A stretch of 49,837 nucleotides of DNA. Origin: Zoogloea sp. Its GTDB lineage: Bacteria; Pseudomonadota; Gammaproteobacteria; Burkholderiales; Rhodocyclaceae. The position numbers and the translations under genes were made by a program. Below are positions 41,709 through 49,452 of this stretch, one piece after another. A model generated the notes under the pieces. It made no database searches. It was not told the DNA's origin and saw only the letters and a program-made list of their open reading frames with translations. The stretch's first letter is position 1. Every line of letters starts with the position of its first letter. The stretch is taken from contig NZ_JAQUVG010000012.1 of the NCBI RefSeq assembly GCF_028693495.1, positions 1-49,837 on the forward strand. Reading direction: 5' to 3'.

Positions 41709-42365
41709 ATGAAGAAGCTGATTATCATGGGCGGTTACGGAAATGGGTCCGTAGTGCAGTCGACTGTCGAAGACATCAACGCGGTTGAAAAACAGTGGGA
41801 GTTGCTTGGGTTTTTGAACGACGGCGATTTGACGGAGGTTAACGGGTACCCCGTACTCGGAAAGATCGACAAGGCGACTGTTGACCGTTACCTTGCCGAT
41901 CCAGATGTTTATTTTTTCTACACGCTGATTTCCGTCAAGCTCAATTATCGTTATCTGTCGAAGTTGACCGACCTCCAGATCCCGGAAGAGCGCTTCGCCA
42001 CCATTATCCACCCGACCGCCGTTGTGTCGAAGTTTGCCAAGATAGGTTATGGGGTTTGCATCCAGCCGTTCGTCTCTGTCGGTCCCAACACCCGTATCGG
42101 AAATCATGTGCAGATTTTCGCCCAGGCGCTCGTCGGGCACGGTGCCAAGCTCGATAATTACAGCTATGTGGCCAACAACGCTTGCATCGGAGCGGATGTC
42201 CATTTGAAGGAAGGCGCTTATCTTGGCACGAACGCGACAACGCTTGAGTTTGTTAGCCTCGGTGAGTGGTCCGTGACGGGAATTGGTTCCGTTGTGCTCA
42301 AGGATGTGCCGGATTACGCGAAGGTCGTTGGTAGCCCTGCGCGTGTCATCGGCTCGACGAAGTGA
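41709..42365 (+). CDS. PglD/NeuD-type sugar N-acyltransferase
   Basis: A 218-residue two-domain enzyme: an N-terminal Rossmann-like nucleotide-sugar-binding domain (KKLIIMGGYGNGSVVQ ... WELLGFLNDGD) and a C-terminal left-handed beta-helix (ATIIHPTAVVSKFAKIGYGVCIQPFVSVGPNTRIGNHVQIF...). His144 in ALVGHGAKL lies where PglD has its catalytic base. The PglD family acylates the C4 amine of UDP-4-amino-4,6-dideoxy sugars, which is the product of PseC, so it is the best candidate to replace the missing PseH. The start is ATG 41709; the frame extends to 41679 without support. pseG follows after 4 bp. Confidence 0.87.
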   Translation: MKKLIIMGGYGNGSVVQSTVEDINAVEKQWELLGFLNDGDLTEVNGYPVLGKIDKATVDRYLADPDVYFFYTLISVKLNYRYLSKLTDLQIPEERFATIIHPTAVVSKFAKIGYGVCIQPFVSVGPNTRIGNHVQIFAQALVGHGAKLDNYSYVANNACIGADVHLKEGAYLGTNATTLEFVSLGEWSVTGIGSVVLKDVPDYAKVVGSPARVIGSTK

Positions 42366-42369
42366 CGCG

Positions 42370-43377
42370 ATGAAAATTTTGTTCCGGGTCGATGCGGGTG
42401 GGAAGGTTGGGTTGGGCCACTTTTATAGGAGTGTCACCCTCGCCAGGAAGCTTCGGGAGGATGGCCACGAAGTCATCTTCTCATTCTTGGAGTCGCCCTT
42501 CTGGTCTGCTCGCCTCGAAGCGGGATTTGATTTTCTGGTGAAGCCGCTTCATGAGGCCGAGGCTGAAGAAGCAACCTGTTCATATATCGCGTCACATGAT
42601 GTCGATATTTATTATGTGGATGCCATCCTTGACTTCAGTTACGGTTTTATCGAGAGACTGCGTGAGATAAGCAAGGTCGTGTTCTATCAGAACATGAGCG
42701 CATCAGGCCCCCGCGCGGATGTTTTCATCTATCCGTCCTCAAGAGTCAATCAGGATTTTTTTGGTCAGTTTGATAGTCGGCCAATGGTTTTCCGCGGCCT
42801 CGAGTATGTGGTGTTTCATCCAGATATTTCCTTGCTGCCGATGAAGGGGAGGTTTGCCGGCGGTGTGCATAATGTTGCTGTTTCTGCCGGTGGTACGGAC
42901 CCGCTTGATACCTTGCGTCGCATCTATGGCGTCGTTCGAAATGATATTTTCAAAGCGTATCGGTTCGTGTTTTTCTACGGAAGCGATTATGCATTCAAGA
43001 ATGCTATTCCTCGGGACCTTCCATCGAATGTCGAATTCCGGGAGTTCGATCATGGGGAAATCCTGAGGGCGGATGTGCTTTTGACGGCATTCGGCGTCAG
43101 TACTTACGAGTTTCTTTCTTTGGGGATGCCGGTGATCGCTTATGGCCATCAGGCCAGCAATGCGATTGCCTCTGATGAACTCGCACAGAGTACGGGGGCG
43201 CTGATCAGTCTGGGAGAGATCGGGGCCGTGAATCAGGATGGCATTGCGGATGCCTTGCTGCAGCTTTCCCGGCCCGAGTTTCGAGCCGAAATGCTTCAGC
43301 GTGCATCCCGTGCAATCGATATGGATGGGGTTCGCCGCGTGGCGGCAGTATTGCAGACAGCTTGTGGCCCACGCTGA
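42370..43377 (+). CDS. pseG: UDP-2,4-diacylamino-trideoxy-altropyranose hydrolase PseG
   Basis: A 335-residue GT-B-fold hydrolase that removes UDP before condensation with phosphoenolpyruvate. It has the PseG/SpsG N-terminal motif FRVDAGGKVGLGHFYRSVTLARKL, the central VAVSAGGTDPLDT, and the UDP-binding C-terminal LLTAFGVSTYEFLSLGMPVIAYGHQASN. Nothing indicates fusion to PseH, although in some bacteria PseG and PseH are joined. It starts 4 bp after the acyltransferase stop. Confidence 0.9.
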   Translation: MKILFRVDAGGKVGLGHFYRSVTLARKLREDGHEVIFSFLESPFWSARLEAGFDFLVKPLHEAEAEEATCSYIASHDVDIYYVDAILDFSYGFIERLREISKVVFYQNMSASGPRADVFIYPSSRVNQDFFGQFDSRPMVFRGLEYVVFHPDISLLPMKGRFAGGVHNVAVSAGGTDPLDTLRRIYGVVRNDIFKAYRFVFFYGSDYAFKNAIPRDLPSNVEFREFDHGEILRADVLLTAFGVSTYEFLSLGMPVIAYGHQASNAIASDELAQSTGALISLGEIGAVNQDGIADALLQLSRPEFRAEMLQRASRAIDMDGVRRVAAVLQTACGPR

Positions 43378-43426
43378 GCGCATCAGGCGTTTGTTGGTTG
43401 GATACGAAGGCTAGGAGATTGAATAA

Positions 43427-44473
43427 ATGGTCAAAAGTATGGATCAGTACATCGGTAAGGACATCCGTCCTTTTATAATCGCGGAGATGTCGGGCAATCA
43501 TAACAAGTCCCTTGACCGGGCTCTTGCGATTGTTGACGCTGCGGCTGAAGCCGGAGCGCAGGCCATCAAACTGCAGACATTCACTGCGGATACGATGACG
43601 CTCGACATCACCGAGGGTGAATTTACCATCAACGACTCCAAGTCGCTCTGGGCTGGCCAGGCATTGCATTCGCTTTACCAGCAGGCTTATACGCCCTGGG
43701 AATGGCATGCCCCTATTTTTGAGCGTGCCAGAGAAAAGGGAGTGCTGTGTTTCAGTTCTCCTTTTGATGAGACCGCCGTTGATTTTCTTGAGACGCTGGA
43801 TGCGCCCTTTTATAAAATTGCCTCATTTGAGTGTATTGATCTCCCGTTGATCCGCCGAGCTGCGCAGACCGGAAAACCGTTGATCATTTCGACAGGAATG
43901 GCAACGATCGCCGAGATCGCTGAGGCGGTTGATACGGCCAGGGCGGCTGGTTGCAAAGAACTGGTATTGCTTAAGTGCACCAGTAACTATCCTGCTTCTC
44001 CTGAGAACTCCAATGTCCGGACCATTGCACACATGCGTGATCTGTTCGGTTGTGAAGTGGGGCTGTCGGATCACACGATGGGTATCGGTGCCGCCGTTGC
44101 GGCCGTAGCATTTGGTGCGACGGTGATCGAGAAGCACTTTACGCTCGCGAGGGCCGATGGCGGGGTTGATTCGGCATTTTCCCTTGAACCGGCAGAACTG
44201 GCCTCCCTGGTGATCGAGACGGAGCGTGCGTGGCAGTCGATTGGAAAGATTATTTACGGACCTACCGCCGCCGAGGAAAAACCCCGCACCCGGCGCCGTT
44301 CTCTTTACATCGGCGCCGATCTTGAGCCGGGTGATGTTTTGACGATCGATAATTTGCGTCGTGTCAGGCCTGGACAGGGTCTCCCGCCGAAATTCTATGA
44401 AATGTTGTTGGGGCGTCAGGTCAGAAAGGCTGTCAAGAAAGGTACGCCAGTTTCGTGGGATCTGTTCGACTGA
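43427..44473 (+). CDS. pseI: Pseudaminic acid synthase PseI
   Basis: A 348-residue NeuB-family enzyme that condenses the 6-deoxy-altrose derivative with phosphoenolpyruvate. The TIM barrel has IIAEMSGNHNKSLDRAL, AIKLQTFTADTMTLD, FSSPFDETAVDFLE, KCTSNYPA and VGLSDHTMG; IEKHFTLARADGGVDSAFSLEP is the PseI-type metal and substrate segment. A C-terminal SAF (antifreeze-like) domain begins near RRRSLYIGADLEPGD. The ribosome site is taggag. Five of the six classical pse enzymes are now accounted for. Confidence 0.94.
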   Translation: MVKSMDQYIGKDIRPFIIAEMSGNHNKSLDRALAIVDAAAEAGAQAIKLQTFTADTMTLDITEGEFTINDSKSLWAGQALHSLYQQAYTPWEWHAPIFERAREKGVLCFSSPFDETAVDFLETLDAPFYKIASFECIDLPLIRRAAQTGKPLIISTGMATIAEIAEAVDTARAAGCKELVLLKCTSNYPASPENSNVRTIAHMRDLFGCEVGLSDHTMGIGAAVAAVAFGATVIEKHFTLARADGGVDSAFSLEPAELASLVIETERAWQSIGKIIYGPTAAEEKPRTRRRSLYIGADLEPGDVLTIDNLRRVRPGQGLPPKFYEMLLGRQVRKAVKKGTPVSWDLFD

Positions 44474-44575
44474 GAACAAGAGATCATTGAGTTTTTTTGA
44501 TACGTGGCACGACGAGTTGCTTCGTCATGCCCTAGCAAGGTGCCGCGGCGCTCTTTGATTGCGATCTGAGGGGGT

Positions 44576-45082
44576 GTGTCTGTGCTCACATATGAACGGC
44601 TGATTGAGTTGTCGCTGGCGGCGGTGGGCTCAGGTAGGGGGCGTATGCATCTGAATCTCCATCCGAGTTATGTGGACCCCTGTCAGCGTTTGTTCAATGC
44701 CATAGGAGAACAGAGCTACATCCGACCGCATCGGCATTCAATCGATCCCCGTGTGGAGACTTTGATCGCGGTCCGTGGGTTATTTGGGCTGATTACCTTC
44801 GATGATGAAGGTGTGCCGAGTCGGGTCGAGCTTTTCGGCTCCGAGTTGCACGCAGGTGTCGGATGCACTTCCGTTGGCGTGGAGGTTTTTCCTGATGAAT
44901 GGCATATGGTTGTGGCCCTTGCGCCGCAGTCAGTTGTCTTCGAGGTCAAAGCAGGGCCTTTCGATCCAGCCGGTGCTAAGGAATTTGCGCCTTGGTCACC
45001 ACCAGAAGGGACGCAGATGGCAGCCGAATTCCTTGAGGAGATGAGGCGATTCGCAAAGCAATCAACAGGTGTTGGTGTGTGA
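44576..45082 (+). CDS. WbuC-family cupin-fold protein
   Basis: A 168-residue cupin. Typical WbuC features are MHLNLHPSYVDPCQRLFNAIGEQSYIRPHRHSIDPRVETLIAVRG (metal-type His in PHRH), a double-stranded beta-helix centre, PDEWHMVVAL, and EVKAGPFDPAGAKEFAPWSPPEG. WbuC proteins occur in O-antigen and capsule loci; their reaction is not established. The start is GTG at 44576, after gagggg. The 102-bp gap from pseI contains a TGGCACG..TTGCT sequence that is one base too long for a sigma-54 site. Confidence 0.85.
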   Translation: MSVLTYERLIELSLAAVGSGRGRMHLNLHPSYVDPCQRLFNAIGEQSYIRPHRHSIDPRVETLIAVRGLFGLITFDDEGVPSRVELFGSELHAGVGCTSVGVEVFPDEWHMVVALAPQSVVFEVKAGPFDPAGAKEFAPWSPPEGTQMAAEFLEEMRRFAKQSTGVGV

Positions 45083-45183
45083 TTGACATGACCATTATTG
45101 CCTCTGCTTAGGGCAGGTCTTGCCGTGGCGTTTTTTTCGGCTACGTCGGCGCTGATATGTTTTCTTTGAGCGGATTGGAAAAA

Positions 45184-46314
45184 ATGGCTAAGGTTGTGCA
45201 TTGGGGTAAGTATTACCCTCCAGATATGGGCGGTATTGAAAGCGTCACGAGTAGCGTGGCGCGTGGGGCACAGGCGGCCGGGCATTCGGTCAGTGTCGTG
45301 TGCTTTCGCAAGGGCGAAGCGCCGGACGATGGCGCTTCAGATGGCGTGCGTGTGCTGCGGGCACCGATACAGATGCTGAAGGCATCCCAGCCGATGGGGC
45401 TTCGGTATTTCCGCTGGCTCCTTGAAGAGGGGCGCGGGGCGGACCTCATTCATCTTCACGCGCCGAATTTGCTTGCCTCCCTGGCTGCAGCGATGCTCGG
45501 ACGTGGCCCGCGCCTGGTCATTCATTGGCATAGCGACATCGTGGACAAGGGGCTCATCGGTAAGCTGGTAAAGCCATTGGAAGGCGCAATGCTGAGACGT
45601 GCGGATCGTATCGTCTGTACCTCGGAGGCTTACGCCAAGGCGTCGCTCCCGTTGGCGCCTTACACCGACAAGATTTCAGTGGTGCCGATTGGCGTTGCTG
45701 ATGTAGCACCCCCGCGCAGCGAAGATCTAATTCCGGAAGAACTGGCACGGCGTATCAGGGGACGGCGGATCATTTTGGCCATCGGTCGGCTCGTGCCCTA
45801 CAAGGGTTTTCCAGTGCTGATCGATGCGGCCCCCCATTTTCAGGGCGATGCTGTGGTGGTGATCGTCGGTACGGGGCCGCGAAAGGCTGAGCTTGAAGCT
45901 CAGATCAATCAAGGCGGTTTGGCGGACAAAGTAATCTTGGCGGGCCGGCAGGAGGACAGCGCCTTGCGTGCCCTGTTTCGTCAAGCGGCATTATTTTGCC
46001 TGCCGTCCGTCGAGCGCTCTGAAGCGTTTGGTGTCGTGTTGATTGAGGCCATGTCTCACGGATTGCCGATCGTGGCCACCCAGATCCCCGGTTCTGGGGT
46101 GTCCTGGGTGAATGCCCACGGAGAGAGTGGTATCAATGTGCCAGTGGCAGACCCGAGGGCCTTGGTGGAAGCGTGTAATGAACTGCTGGCTTCCGGCGAG
46201 CTGCGTGAAAAATTTGCCCGTGGGGCAAGACTGCGTTTTGAGACTGAGTTCACCGAACAGGTTTCTACCGAACGGATGATGAAGGTGTATTCCGGGTTGC
46301 TTGCCGGCTCGTAA
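45184..46314 (+). CDS. GT4-family glycosyltransferase
   Basis: A 376-residue retaining GT-B glycosyltransferase. It has the N-terminal acceptor domain (KVVHWGKYYPPDMGGIESVTSSVARGAQAAGH), the linker AIGRLVPYKGFPVLIDA, and the C-terminal donor site with the EX7E motif in SEAFGVVLIEAMSHGLPIVAT. With ManC encoded next door, the donor may be GDP-mannose (inference). The ATG at 45184 starts the conserved domain; the frame reaches back to an ATG at 45157. GC is higher here than in the central island genes. Confidence 0.9.
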   Translation: MAKVVHWGKYYPPDMGGIESVTSSVARGAQAAGHSVSVVCFRKGEAPDDGASDGVRVLRAPIQMLKASQPMGLRYFRWLLEEGRGADLIHLHAPNLLASLAAAMLGRGPRLVIHWHSDIVDKGLIGKLVKPLEGAMLRRADRIVCTSEAYAKASLPLAPYTDKISVVPIGVADVAPPRSEDLIPEELARRIRGRRIILAIGRLVPYKGFPVLIDAAPHFQGDAVVVIVGTGPRKAELEAQINQGGLADKVILAGRQEDSALRALFRQAALFCLPSVERSEAFGVVLIEAMSHGLPIVATQIPGSGVSWVNAHGESGINVPVADPRALVEACNELLASGELREKFARGARLRFETEFTEQVSTERMMKVYSGLLAGS

Positions 46315-46360
46315 AGCGATCGGATCACGGTTCAATCGTTTTCTACTTCAAGGTTCAACG

Positions 46361-47776
46361 ATGTTAATTCCTGTGATTCTCTCCGGCGGTAGCGGTACGC
46401 GCATGTGGCCGCTGTCCCGTGCTGCGTACCCCAAGCAGTTTCTCGCTCTTGCAGGCGAAAAGACCATGCTTCAGCAGACGGCGCTGCGCATTCAGGACAT
46501 GCCTGACCTGGTGGCTCCGATCATCATAAGTAACGCCGAGCAGCGTTTTGTCGTTGCCGAGCAACTGCGGGCGATCAACGTGAAGCCGTCGTCGATTCTG
46601 CTGGAGCCGGTTGGTCGCAATACCGCACCGGCTGTTGCGGTGGCAGCCGTTGCAGCGCTCCGGTTGGACCCGAATGCCGTGCTGCTGGTGTGGCCGTCGG
46701 ATCATGTGATTCTCGATGAAGATAAGCTGCGGTGTTACGTGGAGCGTGCAGCCCAGTTGGCCAAAGATGATTACCTCGTGACTTTCGGGATCAAGCCGGT
46801 GTCGCCGCACACGGGATATGGCTACATCCGCCGTGGCAAGGGGCTGGCTGATGGTGCCTATGAGGTAGAGGCTTTTGTCGAGAAGCCGGATCACAAGACT
46901 GCGGAGACGTTTCTGGCCGATGGTGGTTACTACTGGAACAGTGGCATCTTCGTTCTGAAGGCGTCGGTGTACCTGGAGGAACTGGCTATCCACCAGCCGG
47001 CGATGCTTGAACAGGCACGCCTGGCCGTCAAGTATGCAAAGGAAGACCTAGACTTTGTGCGCCTTGATGAAGCCGCCTTTTCGGTGTGCCCGTCCGAGTC
47101 CATCGATTATGCGGTGATGGAGCACACGAGCCGCGCTGCGGTGGTGGAGGCTGCGGATCTTGGCTGGAGCGACGTGGGTTCGTGGTCTGCGCTGTCCGAG
47201 GTGGTGGCGCGGGATGAGTCTGGCAATACGCTCACGGGCGACGTGCTGGTCGAGGACGTGCGCGACTGTTACATCCGTGCGGAGAGCCGGATGGTGGCGG
47301 CAATCGGCGTCGAGAATCTGGTGATCGTCGAGACGGCCGATGCGACTCTCGTGACCACCAAGGACCGTACCCAGGACGTCAAGAAGATCGTCGAACGCCT
47401 CAACGCCGAAGGGCGGGGGGAGTCGGTATTCCATCGCCGCGTGCTGCGCCCGTGGGGCAGTTATGAGGGCATCGATGCGGGCGAGCGCTTCCAGGTGAAG
47501 CGCATCGTCGTCAATCCGGGCGCTGCCTTGAGCCTGCAGATGCACTATCACCGGGCGGAGCACTGGATCGTGGTCAAAGGCACGGCCCGCGTGGTGAATG
47601 GAGAGCGGGACATTCTGCTGGGCGAGAACCAGTCCACATACATTCCGCTGGGCGAAAGACACCGCCTGGAGAACCCGGGCAAGGTGCCGCTGGAGCTGAT
47701 CGAGGTGCAGTCCGGCTCTTACCTGGGCGAGGACGACATCGTGCGTTTCGACGATCAATACGGGCGGACGAAGTAG
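46361..47776 (+). CDS. manC: Mannose-1-phosphate guanylyltransferase / mannose-6-phosphate isomerase
   Basis: A 471-residue bifunctional type II enzyme (ManC/AlgA) that supplies GDP-mannose. The pyrophosphorylase signature is VILSGGSGTRMWPLSRAAYPKQF; FVEKPD and DLGWSDVGSW are conserved. The C-terminal cupin (phosphomannose isomerase II) has QMHYHRAEHWIVVKGTARV and ENQSTYIPLGERHRLENPG. The ATG at 46361 is chosen over 46301, which overlaps the glycosyltransferase gene. It is the last plus-strand gene of the island before a strong hairpin. Confidence 0.95.
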   Translation: MLIPVILSGGSGTRMWPLSRAAYPKQFLALAGEKTMLQQTALRIQDMPDLVAPIIISNAEQRFVVAEQLRAINVKPSSILLEPVGRNTAPAVAVAAVAALRLDPNAVLLVWPSDHVILDEDKLRCYVERAAQLAKDDYLVTFGIKPVSPHTGYGYIRRGKGLADGAYEVEAFVEKPDHKTAETFLADGGYYWNSGIFVLKASVYLEELAIHQPAMLEQARLAVKYAKEDLDFVRLDEAAFSVCPSESIDYAVMEHTSRAAVVEAADLGWSDVGSWSALSEVVARDESGNTLTGDVLVEDVRDCYIRAESRMVAAIGVENLVIVETADATLVTTKDRTQDVKKIVERLNAEGRGESVFHRRVLRPWGSYEGIDAGERFQVKRIVVNPGAALSLQMHYHRAEHWIVVKGTARVVNGERDILLGENQSTYIPLGERHRLENPGKVPLELIEVQSGSYLGEDDIVRFDDQYGRTK

Positions 47777-47815
47777 CGCATGTCACGAAAAGTGATTGAA
47801 TAGTGCGTGCTATGA

Positions 47816-47858
47816 CCGCAATGACAAAAGGAAACCTTTCTTCCTTATGTCATTGCGG
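47816..47858. terminator. Long hairpin between convergent manC and lyase genes
   Basis: CCGCAATGACA (47816-47826) pairs with TGTCATTGCGG (47848-47858); after one A-A mismatch AAGGAA pairs with TTCCTT (47828-47833, 47841-47846), leaving a 7-base loop. This 17-bp, nearly perfect stem lies in the 138-bp gap between converging genes and probably ends transcription from both sides. Confidence 0.65.
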
Positions 47859-47914
47859 GCCATGGCTGGCATGCTCGTGATCGTTTTGCGCTTGTCCCCG
47901 CAGGCATTCGTGAA

Positions 47915-49204
47915 TCAGTCTGCCGTTCTGGGTGCAGGTTGGCGATTTGAGCTGCGGTCGCGATCACGTATCACGTAGCCAAACTCTTCTCCCCGACCTC
48001 CCGGGTTGTTGCCACGATAGCGGGTTAAGGCCAAGGTGTTTTTGCTGTTGTCCGAGAAGATTGAACTACGGATTTCGATATCCCTCACGTTGGCGGTATT
48101 TACCCAGTCGAACCCAACGGCTTCTCCACCTTTGTCAAACCTGAATATGGATTGACTAAATTCGACGCTGCGAACAGCGGCTCGGGCATCGCCTACGCCG
48201 AACTGGACCCCCGCAGACGGACAGAGACGGCCTGCCCTGCACCGATCGTTGAAGATAAACCGGTTGTTCGCAAAGGTGCTGCTGCTGAGAAACCTGGCGC
48301 CGATGTGCGCAGTCAGATTTGTATCGAACTCGCAGCCTTCAACCCATTGACGGCTGGTGGCTGTGACGGAGCCGTCGAAGAAGAGCCCCCAGGCTTCCTT
48401 GGCTGGCGCCGTGGTTTCGCTTTGCCATCCGCATCCGCTGAAGGCGCATTTGGTGAAGCTATGGGATGAACTCTGGATGTAGGCACCGCCTCGATAGCAT
48501 AGGCTGAAAATGCAGCGGTCCCAACTCCATGCCGGTGCGCCCTGAGGGCCACCGTCATCGATAAATCCCCACCCTCCGCAGCGTTCGATCAGTACAGAAC
48601 GGAGGAATAGTACCGGCGCAGTGAAGTCGGGGTTGGCGTTGATTGCCCGGTCAGTTATGGCGCGAATCCCATGACGAGAAAAGCGGGTGATACGGATGTG
48701 GCTTAGTTCAGCGTGCCACCAACCGAGAACTTCCAGCGCGTCGTGCTCCGGCCCGCCGTTGTCTCCATCGAATCCCAGGTCTCGCATGCCGCCGCCGCGG
48801 AAAAACGTCGAACTTATCGGCCCTTTCACCGGGACGCCCCTGATGCGCAAAAGAGGGCCAGACTGCACTGCGGACTGCAAGACACTTACCTGTTCGCCGT
48901 CGCCATAGAAGAGGATAGCTGGCCCACGGGCATTCTCCGGATTGATCATTTCCAGCGTGCGAGAGATCAGATAAACACCTTCGGGGATGTAGATCTGTCC
49001 TCCGCTCTTTGTCAGGCGGTTAATTGCCTCTTGAAGCGCATTGGTCGAATCCCTCTTGCCGGATGGGTCCGCGCCAAGATCTTGTATATTGATGACCTTT
49101 CTGCTGAGGCGAGTTGTTTGCTCAGTATCCTGACTCAAGGCGAGGCCAGAGAGGCTCCAAAGCGCGGTTCCAAGCAATTTGCCAATGGCGTTTCGACGGT
49201 CCAT
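47915..49204 (-). CDS. Secreted right-handed beta-helix protein (pectate lyase superfamily type)
   Basis: A 429-residue protein with an N-terminal signal (MDRRNAIGKLLGTALWSLSGLALS) holding a twin-arginine-like DRRNAIGK. The start of the mature part, INIQDLGADPSGKRDSTNALQEAINRLTKSGGQIYIPEGVYLISRTL, is the hallmark of the Pectate_lyase_3/GH55-like beta-helix fold; later coils such as FAGNRFIF-like FANNRFIFN and VEFSQSIFRF follow. In polysaccharide loci such proteins cut or trim the polymer during export. The catalytic residues cannot be placed by eye. It is the only island gene on the minus strand, so it is separately transcribed. Confidence 0.85.
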   Translation of the reverse strand: MDRRNAIGKLLGTALWSLSGLALSQDTEQTTRLSRKVINIQDLGADPSGKRDSTNALQEAINRLTKSGGQIYIPEGVYLISRTLEMINPENARGPAILFYGDGEQVSVLQSAVQSGPLLRIRGVPVKGPISSTFFRGGGMRDLGFDGDNGGPEHDALEVLGWWHAELSHIRITRFSRHGIRAITDRAINANPDFTAPVLFLRSVLIERCGGWGFIDDGGPQGAPAWSWDRCIFSLCYRGGAYIQSSSHSFTKCAFSGCGWQSETTAPAKEAWGLFFDGSVTATSRQWVEGCEFDTNLTAHIGARFLSSSTFANNRFIFNDRCRAGRLCPSAGVQFGVGDARAAVRSVEFSQSIFRFDKGGEAVGFDWVNTANVRDIEIRSSIFSDNSKNTLALTRYRGNNPGGRGEEFGYVIRDRDRSSNRQPAPRTAD

Positions 49205-49365
49205 TGCATACCCCCAAGTGTGAGGTAATGATTGTCCAATACTTCGGGGGGAATGTTTTGGTTCTCTTCTTCTGACAATGGTGGGCAGCGGGAGGGCTGG
49301 CTCGTTGGTAGAGACAGCTGGGTGTGCTGCGCCGCCTTGCTACTCCACAAGGTGTTTGCCGGCAA

Positions 49366-49452
49366 CTAGGTGTGTTTGCGGACGTGAAGAGCTTCTACGA
49401 TCCCGATCCGGCAGCGCCGGAAGCGGCGGGCGCCCGGGTGTGGCGGCTGTAA
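49366..49452 (+). pseudogene. 3' remnant of a nucleotide-sugar dehydrogenase
   Basis: One frame reads LGVFADVKSFYDPDPAAPEA then AGARVWRL and stop. DVKS...(A)AG..VWRL at the C terminus is typical of UDP-glucose/UDP-N-acetyl-mannosamine-type dehydrogenases (TviB/WbpA/WecC group). Upstream of about 49366 the similarity ends with no room for the remaining gene. The TAA stop overlaps the start of wecB as TAATG, the coupling expected for an intact dehydrogenase-wecB operon. GC is high, as in the core genome. Confidence 0.72.

Larger units (their letters stand above)
32411..49365. other. Compositionally distinct mosaic polysaccharide island
   Basis: By eye, third-codon GC falls sharply just after the wzc-like stop and recovers abruptly at about 49366. 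Inside, three blocks differ: pse genes and manC of intermediate GC, and a very AT-rich centre at about 35970-39580 (wzy, acyltransferase, wzx). The right border cuts a dehydrogenase gene of which only the 3' end remains. No integrase, transposase or tRNA border was seen, so exchange by homologous recombination of flanking genes is the likeliest mechanism (inference). Confidence 0.7.

Noticed and set aside
44508..44526. TGGCACG...TTGCT resembling a sigma-54 promoter before the WbuC gene
   Set aside because: The spacing between the GG and GC elements is one base too long, and sigma-54 is strict on this; it is also followed by a gene with no link to that regulon.
45082..45110. Perfect TTGACA before the GT4 gene
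   Set aside because: No -10 hexamer at 16-18 bp spacing, so it was not called a promoter.
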